Shown here: positions 16,769 to 23,765 of the stretch, piece after piece
Numbering within the stretch: the stretch's first letter is position 1
Layout: every line of letters starts with the position of its first letter
Source: an uncultured Lachnospiraceae bacterium
GTDB taxonomy: Bacteria; Bacillota; Clostridia; Lachnospirales; Lachnospiraceae
Direction of reading: 5' to 3'
Length of the DNA stretch: 64,000 nt
Assembly (NCBI GenBank): GCA_902786365.1
Contig: CADACD010000010.1
Location: 1 to 64,000 of the forward strand
The notes under the pieces: generated by a model
Told to the model about the DNA's origin: nothing
What the model saw: only the letters and a program-made list of their open reading frames with translations
Database searches by the model: none
Translations under genes and position numbers: made by a program

Positions 16769-17932
16769 ATGTCAGAGAATAGAATATATATGGCATCACC
16801 GACAATGCATGGTGATGAACAGAGATTTGTGAAAGAAGCATTTGAGACAAACTGGATTGCACCTCTTGGACCAAATGTAAATGGTTTTGAAAAAGAATTG
16901 GCAGAGTATATAAAAACCGGCAGTGCGGCTGCACTCAGTTCGGGAACGGCAGCGATACATCTTGCACTTATATTGCTTGGGGTCGGTGAGGGTGATATTG
17001 TGTTCTGTTCTGATTTGACATTTTCTGCAACGGTTAATCCGGTTACATATGTTGGGGCAAAGCAGATATTTATTGACAGTGAAAGAGATAGCTTTAATAT
17101 GTCGCCAAAAGCTCTTAAGAAAGCTTTTGAAGTATATGGTGCACCAAAGGCAGTGATAGTGGCAAATCTATATGGTACACCGGCAAAGCTTGATGTGATA
17201 AGAAATATATGTGATGAATATCATACACCATTAATCGAAGATGCGGCAGAAAGTCTAGGTGCAGTTTATGAAGGCAGGCAGACAGGAACATTTGGCGATA
17301 TAGGGGTATTTTCATTTAACGGGAATAAGATTATAACAACTTCAGGTGGTGGAATGCTGGTATCTGATAATGAAGAGTATGTCAATCGTGCAAGGTTTCT
17401 TTCTACACAGGCTCGTGAAAATGAGAGATTTTATCAACATAAAGAAATTGGATATAATTACAGAATGAGTAATATTTTAGCAGGAGTAGGAAGGGGACAG
17501 TTGCTTTATCTTGATGAGCACATAGTACTCAAAAAGAAGATATATGACAGATATCAAGAGGCATTTGCTGATATCGAAGCAATAGAGATGAATCCCGTAC
17601 CTGCTAACTGTAAGGCAAATTACTGGCTATCGTGTATGACAATCAAAAAAGACAGTAATGTCACACCATTAGATATTATATTGGAGCTTGAAAAGCATAA
17701 TATTGAGAGCAGGCATATATGGAAACCTATGCATATGCAACCCGTATTTGCAGATTTTCCTTTTGTGATGGAAGATGGTGTTATGAACCGAGCGAATGTT
17801 GCGGATAATGTGATTGATATGAGTGTTAGTAGGGATGTATTCAGCCGGGGGCTTTGTCTTCCGTCAGATATTAAAAATACTGATGAAGATATGGAGAAGA
17901 TAATAGGGATTATCAGAAAGTGTTTCAGGTGA
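16769..17932 (+). CDS. PLP-dependent UDP-sugar aminotransferase (PglE-like)
   Basis: This 387-residue DegT-family enzyme has its PLP lysine at K187 in FSFNGNKIITTSGGG, preceded by LIEDAAESLGA. It should aminate C4 of the UDP-4-keto-6-deoxy-GlcNAc made by the dehydratase just upstream, as PglE does in Campylobacter. It is a second DegT aminotransferase in this locus and differs clearly from the FdtB-like one at 12199. AAAGGAG precedes the ATG by a normal distance. The next gene, a PglC-like transferase, follows after 7 bp. Confidence 0.88.
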   Translation: MSENRIYMASPTMHGDEQRFVKEAFETNWIAPLGPNVNGFEKELAEYIKTGSAAALSSGTAAIHLALILLGVGEGDIVFCSDLTFSATVNPVTYVGAKQIFIDSERDSFNMSPKALKKAFEVYGAPKAVIVANLYGTPAKLDVIRNICDEYHTPLIEDAAESLGAVYEGRQTGTFGDIGVFSFNGNKIITTSGGGMLVSDNEEYVNRARFLSTQARENERFYQHKEIGYNYRMSNILAGVGRGQLLYLDEHIVLKKKIYDRYQEAFADIEAIEMNPVPANCKANYWLSCMTIKKDSNVTPLDIILELEKHNIESRHIWKPMHMQPVFADFPFVMEDGVMNRANVADNVIDMSVSRDVFSRGLCLPSDIKNTDEDMEKIIGIIRKCFR

Positions 17933-17939
17933 TGAATTG

Positions 17940-18665
17940 ATGGGTGTAATTTATAGAAAATATATAAAACGATTTTTGGATATTATGTGTGCATTACTTG
18001 CAATAGTGTGTTTTGGATGGCTCTTTATCATTGTGGGACTGCTTGTGAAATTAAAGCTTGGGTCGCCGATCATTTTTAAACAACCACGTCCGGGCATAAT
18101 TGATAAGAAAACGAAGAGAGAGACAATTTTCATGATGTATAAATTCAGAACGATGTCTGATGAGACAGACGAGAATGGGGAATTACTGCCAGATGAGGTA
18201 AGACTTGGAAACTTTGGAAAGATGCTTAGAAAGACCAGTTTGGATGAACTTCCTGAGGTGTTCAACATTTTAAAGGGAGATATGAGTGTGATTGGTCCCA
18301 GACCCCAGTTGGTAAGGGATATGGTTTTTATGACAAAAAAACAGAGAAGAAGACATACCGTGAAGCCGGGACTGTCAGGACTTGCGCAGGTAAATGGAAG
18401 GAATGACATTGACTGGGAAGATAAATTGAATTATGACCTTAAATATATTGAGGACATTTCTTTTGCAAATGATGTAAAAATTGTTATTGAGACAATTGAA
18501 AAAGCGTTTATAAAGCAGGAAGGTATCACAGAGGGCAAGATGGCCACGGCACAGGATTATGGTGATTATCTGGTGGAACGTAAGAGTGTAAGTAAAGAAG
18601 AGTATGACAGAAAGCAAAAAACTGCACAGAGGCTGTTAGAGCAGTTTAGGAAGGACAATGAATGA
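17940..18665 (+). CDS. Monotopic phosphoglycosyl transferase (PglC-like)
   Basis: This 241-residue protein is the minimal form of the bacterial sugar transferase family: one N-terminal membrane-entering helix (about 10-32), then the catalytic domain with GSPIIFKQPRPG, MYKFRTM, the TSLDELPE Asp-Glu pair and GPRPQL. It lacks the large N-terminal region of the WbaP-type enzyme at 4867. PglC enzymes load a diacetamido-bacillosamine phosphate onto undecaprenyl phosphate, which fits the PglF/PglE-like genes just upstream. TTG 17937 is in frame, but ATG 17940 suits the AGGTGAT site better. It overlaps the next gene by 4 bp. Confidence 0.88.
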   Translation: MGVIYRKYIKRFLDIMCALLAIVCFGWLFIIVGLLVKLKLGSPIIFKQPRPGIIDKKTKRETIFMMYKFRTMSDETDENGELLPDEVRLGNFGKMLRKTSLDELPEVFNILKGDMSVIGPRPQLVRDMVFMTKKQRRRHTVKPGLSGLAQVNGRNDIDWEDKLNYDLKYIEDISFANDVKIVIETIEKAFIKQEGITEGKMATAQDYGDYLVERKSVSKEEYDRKQKTAQRLLEQFRKDNE

Positions 18666-19504
18666 CAGAAGGATGGAGATATTACAATCATGCACTGATA
18701 CCTACGCTGGCACCCCATGAAAAAGTAGATTCAGAAGTTGTAAGAAAAAGAAAATTCTGGTCAGGCTGGCAGGGACATCCGTTGATGGCAAGATGGGTAA
18801 CGGATTTTGATGTTGATATTCAGACAGAATGGTGGTATGTTATCAAAGATGATAAGTTTGATATCAATGCGCTGAAAGCAAAGAGACGATATGAAATCAA
18901 CAAAGGAAAAAGAAATTTTGATGTAAAATTAATCAATCCATTTTCTTATGTAGATGAAATGGTGAAAGTTATGATAAAAGCATATTCGGCTTATCCGGAA
19001 AAATACAGACCAGACACAGATGCAGGCAGGTTAAAAGAAGAGGTAATGCAGTGGACGGATATCGTGGTGTTTGGAGGATTTTCGAAAGAGGATGGGAGTC
19101 TGTGTGGGTTTGCTTATTTGAAGGATTATGGAAATTATACAGATTTTAACGTACTAAGAACAATCCCAGAGTATGAGAAGCTTGGTATTAATGCAGCGAT
19201 TATCAATGGTATGATTGAACATTTTGATACAAGACTGGGAGAAAATGGGTTCTATATCAGTGATGGTTCAAGGTCAGTGGTGCATGAGACGGCATTTCAG
19301 GATTATCTGGAAAAATATTTTGGGTTCAGAAAGGCATATTGTAATTTGAAAATCTATTATCGTTTTCCTGTTTCACTTGCAGTCAGGATTTTATATCCTT
19401 TCAGAAAAAAGATTGGAAATGAAAGAAAGTTGTCATGTATGATATCCGGTCTTCTTCGAATGGAAGAAATTCAAAGAAAATGTAAATACATACAGAAGGT
19501 GTAA
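18662..19504 (+). CDS. Unrecognised protein, possibly GNAT-fold acyltransferase
   Basis: This 280-residue protein overlaps the PglC-like gene by 4 bp, so it is translated with it. It has a tryptophan-rich N-terminus, no membrane helix, and a middle region (GFAYLKDYGNYTDFNVLRTIP, then KLGINAAIINGMI) that resembles the acetyl-CoA-binding half of GNAT or FemAB-type enzymes. It occupies the place where a PglD-type acetyltransferase would be expected to finish a diacetamido sugar. That makes an acyltransferase role plausible, but I recognise no diagnostic motif. Treat the function as unknown. Confidence 0.6.
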   Translation: MTEGWRYYNHALIPTLAPHEKVDSEVVRKRKFWSGWQGHPLMARWVTDFDVDIQTEWWYVIKDDKFDINALKAKRRYEINKGKRNFDVKLINPFSYVDEMVKVMIKAYSAYPEKYRPDTDAGRLKEEVMQWTDIVVFGGFSKEDGSLCGFAYLKDYGNYTDFNVLRTIPEYEKLGINAAIINGMIEHFDTRLGENGFYISDGSRSVVHETAFQDYLEKYFGFRKAYCNLKIYYRFPVSLAVRILYPFRKKIGNERKLSCMISGLLRMEEIQRKCKYIQKV

Positions 19505-19505
19505 T

Positions 19506-20279
19506 ATGAATGAGTTAGTATCTGTTATCATGCCGTCATATAATACGGCAGAATTTATTGAAAAGTCTGTAAAATCTGTGATAAACCAGACATATACCAA
19601 TTGGGAGCTTATTATTGTAGATGACTGTTCTCAGGACAATACAGAAGAAATATTAAAAAAATATCTTGCGGATAAGAGAATAAGGTATTATAGAAATGAG
19701 GCAAATCTTGGTGCTGCGATATCAAGAAACAGGGCGTTGAAAGAGGCAAAAGGAAGATGGATTGCATTTCTTGACAGTGACGATTTGTGGAAACGGGAAA
19801 AACTTCAAAAACAAATAGAATTTATGGAAAAGAATGAGTATTATTTTTCCTATACCAATTATGTTGAGATTGATGAAAATTCAAAGCTCACAGGAACTGT
19901 GGTTTCGGGACCGGAACATATTACAAGACGCAGAATGTATGATTATTGCTGGCCTGGCTGTCTTACCGTCATGTATGACAGAAGAAAAGTTGGCGATATT
20001 CAGATAACAGATATCAAAAAGAATAATGATTATGCAATGTGGCTTGAAGTGATTAAGAAGACAGACTGTTATCTTCTTTGCAGCACTCTTTCGGGTTACA
20101 GAAGAAGGCAGGGCTCTATCAGTAATCAATCATATCTTTGGTTGGTTTACTGGCACTATGCACTTTTTAGAGAAGAAGAGGGTTTTGGTGTGTGTAAAAG
20201 CATCTGCTTGACTATGAACAATTTATTTTGGGGAATGTACAAAAAAATCAGGTATGTTAAAAGAAAAAGGTTGGTGTAG
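19506..20279 (+). CDS. Family 2 glycosyltransferase
   Basis: This 257-residue GT-A enzyme begins with VSVIMPSYNTAEF and has IIVDDCSQDN at the nucleotide site and AFLDSDDLW as the DxD metal motif. Length and motifs match the CpsI/WcaA-like group of capsule glycosyltransferases. It starts one base after the previous stop codon, with AGAAGGTG upstream, so it is translationally coupled. It should add a sugar to the lipid-linked intermediate started by one of the two priming enzymes. Donor and acceptor are unknown. Confidence 0.9.
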   Translation: MNELVSVIMPSYNTAEFIEKSVKSVINQTYTNWELIIVDDCSQDNTEEILKKYLADKRIRYYRNEANLGAAISRNRALKEAKGRWIAFLDSDDLWKREKLQKQIEFMEKNEYYFSYTNYVEIDENSKLTGTVVSGPEHITRRRMYDYCWPGCLTVMYDRRKVGDIQITDIKKNNDYAMWLEVIKKTDCYLLCSTLSGYRRRQGSISNQSYLWLVYWHYALFREEEGFGVCKSICLTMNNLFWGMYKKIRYVKRKRLV

Positions 20280-20282
20280 ACT

Positions 20283-21521
20283 ATGAAAAAGTTAATTTAT
20301 GTAACAGGGGATATGAATTCTTTTTTTGTAAATGAAATACAAACATTAGTGGAGAGGTTTGATAATGTTCATGTTCTGGTATATAAAGGCGATCAAAAAA
20401 AATATGATGAAATTGCCAAAAAATATGGATTTACATATGAAGAAGTATCATTTAAGAAAAATATCGTAAAAAATATTTTAACATTTATTCCATGGGTATT
20501 TTCACATGATGTTATTTTGGAAATAAAGAGAAAATGCAAGTCAGAAAATGCGATAAAAAAATTTTGTTATATCATGTTTTATGGAATTTATGCAGCAAGT
20601 GTAAAAAATCAGATTGAAAGTGTTATGGGAAGTGATGAGATATACTTATACTCATTTTGGCTGAGCAGACCGGCATATGCTATATCACTTTTTAATTTAA
20701 ACAGAAGCAAAAAGATTCGAAAAATTGTTTCACGTACTCACAGATATGATTTATATGAGGAGGAAAATGTAGTAAGTTATCTGCCTTTTAGAAAATTCAT
20801 TAATGAAAATCTGGATGTCATCTATTTTATTAGTAAAGACGGACTTGAATATTATACAAAAAAGAACTATTCAGATAAAAAGGAGAAGGCGAGATATGAG
20901 ATATCATATCTGGGAACATTAGACAAAGACAAAATTTCAAGAATTGATGATGATAAAGATGAAATTGTGTTTGCTTCATGTTCCTATATTATGCAGAGAA
21001 AGAGACTTGATTTGATTATCAAATTTTTAAGCAGTCCTGCATTTAAGAATATGAATATTCGTTGGCTGCATATAGGAAATGGCAAATCGCAGGGACAAAT
21101 AGAAGAGCTGGCAGAGAAAAAACTGAATATTAAATATGAATTTCTTGGTAAGATAGATAATGAACAGCTATTTGAAGTTTATAGAAAAGAAAAGGTGAAT
21201 TTTTTTATCAATATGAGTGATTCGGAAGGAGTCCCTGTATCAGCGATGGAAGCTATGTCTGTTGGAATTCCGGTCATTGCGAGAAATGTAGGTGGAAATG
21301 CGGATTTAGTGAAAAATGGTATCAGTGGCTATCTGCTTGACAGTAATCGGATTAAGAGAGCGGATTTTAATAAAATTGCGAAACAGGTAATTCGTTGTGT
21401 TTCTAACAGAGAAGACTATAACAATCTGTGCAACGGTGCATATGATGTCTGGAAAAAGGGTTTTAATGCACATGATAATATGATGAAGTTTTGTGATGAA
21501 TTGCTAAGTGATAACAAGTAA
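20283..21521 (+). CDS. Family 4 glycosyltransferase
   Basis: This 412-residue GT-B retaining glycosyltransferase has the family 4 C-terminal signature: QRKRLDLIIKFL, then SDSEGVPVSAMEAMSVGIPVIA with the E-x7-E pair, and GGNADLV. The N-terminal half is divergent, as usual for acceptor specificity. It starts 3 bp after the preceding glycosyltransferase. It would add a sugar to the growing repeat unit on the cytoplasmic face of the membrane. Confidence 0.9.
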   Translation: MKKLIYVTGDMNSFFVNEIQTLVERFDNVHVLVYKGDQKKYDEIAKKYGFTYEEVSFKKNIVKNILTFIPWVFSHDVILEIKRKCKSENAIKKFCYIMFYGIYAASVKNQIESVMGSDEIYLYSFWLSRPAYAISLFNLNRSKKIRKIVSRTHRYDLYEEENVVSYLPFRKFINENLDVIYFISKDGLEYYTKKNYSDKKEKARYEISYLGTLDKDKISRIDDDKDEIVFASCSYIMQRKRLDLIIKFLSSPAFKNMNIRWLHIGNGKSQGQIEELAEKKLNIKYEFLGKIDNEQLFEVYRKEKVNFFINMSDSEGVPVSAMEAMSVGIPVIARNVGGNADLVKNGISGYLLDSNRIKRADFNKIAKQVIRCVSNREDYNNLCNGAYDVWKKGFNAHDNMMKFCDELLSDNK

Positions 21522-21536
21522 GGGACAGGTGGCTAT

Positions 21537-22490
21537 ATGTTAGGAATAATCATTTTAAACTATAATACATCTGATGATGTTATAAGCTGTGTGAATTCAA
21601 TACTAAAAACAACTAAAACGGACTATCGTATCTATATTGTTGATAATTTGTCCACGGATGATTCATACAGCCATCTGAGAGACCATTTTATGGAATGTGA
21701 TAGAATAGAGGTGATTTTGTCTGACTGTAATGGCGGATATTCATATGGTAACAACATAGGAATTAAAAAAGCGGTTTTGGATGGGTGTGACTATTTATTA
21801 ATTTCAAATGCTGATATAATCTATTATAAGAAATCAATAGATACAATGTTAGAAGCGATAAAGAAGGAGAGTGATATAGGAGTCATAGGACCATCATGCA
21901 GGTCTTTCGATAAAAAAGAATCTCAACTGTATAGGAAAACATATAATACGAAATTGTATTTGTTTAGTAAACAGCCATTTTTGTATATAGGAAGAAGGTT
22001 CTCGGGTACAAGGACGGAATATTCCAAGCCGAAATGGATAAACAAGGATAACAGCATATTCAAATTTAAGGGAATGGTCAGAGGCTGTTGTTTTTTGATA
22101 TCTTCTGATTTATTTAAGAAAATGGGATATTTTGATGATAACATTTTTCTATATTCGGAAGAGTGGATTGTTGCGAAAAAACTGGAAAAAGCTGGTCTTT
22201 TTTGTGCATGTGATTTTAATGCAAAGGTGCTTCACAAAGAAGCAAATTCTACATCAAAGGAAGGAACAGCATTTCAGACATATCATTTATATCTGAGTGC
22301 GTTTTATTACTTAAAACATTATTTGAAATGTAATATGGCAGAATTGTTGTTTTTCTATTTGCAAAATGTCGGAGTTTTTTCAGTCAGGGCGATTTTGAAA
22401 AAAGACTATAGAAAGCTCTTGACAAGTTTTTTGAAAGATAATACAAAATTGTTACTGAAAAAAGAAAAATATAGGATTTGGGAAAATTAG
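21537..22490 (+). CDS. Family 2 glycosyltransferase (rhamnosyltransferase-like)
   Basis: This 317-residue protein begins with IIILNYNTSDDV and has IVDNLSTDDS, GGYSYGNNIG and ISNADI. This pattern is typical of the WbbL/RfbN-like family 2 subgroup that often transfers rhamnose or galactofuranose. A later conserved RGCCFLI and the acidic SEEW region support this. GGGACAGGTGG precedes the ATG. The presence of an RmlD homologue in the same operon is compatible with rhamnose transfer, though the donor cannot be read from sequence. Confidence 0.85.
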   Translation: MLGIIILNYNTSDDVISCVNSILKTTKTDYRIYIVDNLSTDDSYSHLRDHFMECDRIEVILSDCNGGYSYGNNIGIKKAVLDGCDYLLISNADIIYYKKSIDTMLEAIKKESDIGVIGPSCRSFDKKESQLYRKTYNTKLYLFSKQPFLYIGRRFSGTRTEYSKPKWINKDNSIFKFKGMVRGCCFLISSDLFKKMGYFDDNIFLYSEEWIVAKKLEKAGLFCACDFNAKVLHKEANSTSKEGTAFQTYHLYLSAFYYLKHYLKCNMAELLFFYLQNVGVFSVRAILKKDYRKLLTSFLKDNTKLLLKKEKYRIWEN

Positions 22491-22510
22491 CAGAATATAG
22501 GGGATTGGTG

Positions 22511-22981
22511 ATGAAAAATAAAATTTATTTCAGCATTTCTTTTTTGGTATTAGTAGTATGGATGCTGTTCATATTTGGAATGTCAGCAAAATCAGGAGAG
22601 GAATCAGCAGGACTGAGTTTTGGGATAGCAAAAGCCTTGTATGGATTTCCGCTTAATGAAAAAATGATAAAGTTTGAAAGCTTCCATACATTGATTAGAA
22701 AGTGTGCACATTTTACAGAGTATGGGATACTTGGAATTCTAATAGTTAACTTTATTCATTCATGTGGCAGGATGTGGAACTGGAAAGTGATGATATTTGT
22801 AAGTGGATTTTGTCTTATTTATGCAGCACTTGACGAATATCATCAGAGCTTTGTGGATGGAAGAGGTCCAAGTGTGGGAGATGTGTGCATTGATACATTA
22901 GGTGCAGTTATTTTTCAGGTTTTAATATATATTTTGTTAATCAGGTGGAAAATGAAAACTTTAGAATGTGACATTGAATAG
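22511..22981 (+). CDS. VanZ-family membrane protein
   Basis: This 156-residue protein has about four membrane helices and VanZ-like features: FGMSAKSG, the RKCAHFTEYGILG motif, and DEYHQSFVDGRGPSVGDVCID near the C-terminus. VanZ proteins raise teicoplanin tolerance in vanA operons; elsewhere their role is unknown, and they are common at the end of surface-polymer clusters. I start it at ATG 22511 because AGGGGA at 22499-22504 is well placed. The frame is open further back to TTG 22478, which would overlap the previous gene. It looks like the last gene of the polysaccharide operon. Confidence 0.85.
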   Translation: MKNKIYFSISFLVLVVWMLFIFGMSAKSGEESAGLSFGIAKALYGFPLNEKMIKFESFHTLIRKCAHFTEYGILGILIVNFIHSCGRMWNWKVMIFVSGFCLIYAALDEYHQSFVDGRGPSVGDVCIDTLGAVIFQVLIYILLIRWKMKTLECDIE

Positions 22982-23118
22982 TCAGGTTTTTGGAATAGCA
23001 ATATAGTAACACACAATCTCAAAAATATAATAATTTTGATTGTAATTTGATTATGAATATGTTATTGTTGATAAGTAAAGTTTTACTATTACAAATTTAA
23101 CAGAATGGAGATAAGAAG

Positions 23119-23598
23119 ATGGCTAATGTGAAAGATGAAGCAAAAAAGCAGGCAGCAAAACAAAAGAAAAAAGTTGGCGGCTTTTTAGCTGAGTTTAAAG
23201 AATTTGCTCTTAAAGGCAATGTAATGAGTATGGCAGTCGGTGTGTTAATCGGTGGTGCATTCAGTGGACTTGTCACATCATTAACAGATAACATTATCAA
23301 TCCTATACTGAATTGTTTTGGAAATGTAAGCGAAAGCGGAGTTGCAAGCCTGTCAGTTAAAATTCATGGACAGACTCTTCAGTTTGGTACATTTATAGCA
23401 GATGTTGTAAACTTCCTCATACTTGCATTTATTGTATTTCTTCTTGTAAAGGGAATGAACAAGCTCTTAGAAGCAGGAAAGAAGGAAGAGGAAGAGAAAG
23501 CACCGGAAACAAAGGAATGCCCTTATTGTAAGAGTGCTATTCCTGTAGCAGCAATCAGATGTCCTCATTGTACATCAGAACTTAAGAATATAAAGTAG
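23119..23598 (+). CDS. mscL: Large-conductance mechanosensitive channel with C-terminal zinc ribbon
   Basis: This 159-residue MscL opens under membrane tension to release solutes during hypo-osmotic shock. A lysine-rich N-terminus precedes the MscL core from about residue 22 (FKEFALKGNVMSMAVGV-type), with two membrane helices at about 36-60 and 94-112. After an acidic linker the tail ends in a zinc ribbon with C134, C137, C148 and C151. The cytoplasmic zinc ribbon is extra to classical MscL. The gene is alone between the polysaccharide operon and gdpP, with its own terminator. GGAGATAAG precedes the ATG. Confidence 0.93.
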   Translation: MANVKDEAKKQAAKQKKKVGGFLAEFKEFALKGNVMSMAVGVLIGGAFSGLVTSLTDNIINPILNCFGNVSESGVASLSVKIHGQTLQFGTFIADVVNFLILAFIVFLLVKGMNKLLEAGKKEEEEKAPETKECPYCKSAIPVAAIRCPHCTSELKNIK

Positions 23599-23652
23599 AA
23601 GTCATATTTTCATCGTTATCTGTTAATCGTAATAAATGATAATGACATAAGG

Positions 23653-23690
23653 CGTATCTGTTATATGAATAGTGACAGATACGTTTTTTT
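23653..23690 (+). terminator. mscL terminator
   Basis: A 9-bp perfect stem (23653-23661 with 23675-23683) is followed by seven T residues. Its right arm overlaps the -35 of the gdpP promoter at 23672-23700. Confidence 0.85.
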
Positions 23691-23700
23691 ATGTTATACT
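23672..23700 (+). promoter_or_regulatory. Promoter of the gdpP-rplI-dnaB operon
   Basis: GTGACA at 23672-23677 (5 of 6) and TATACT at 23695-23700 (5 of 6) are separated by 17 bp. The hexamers are interleaved with the mscL terminator. The gdpP start lies about 66 bp downstream. Confidence 0.6.
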
Positions 23701-23765
23701 ATAGGTTAATTGTTGCAATGCAATTTGACATTGCAGTATGGATTTACCTGAAAGTGGGGTATTGT

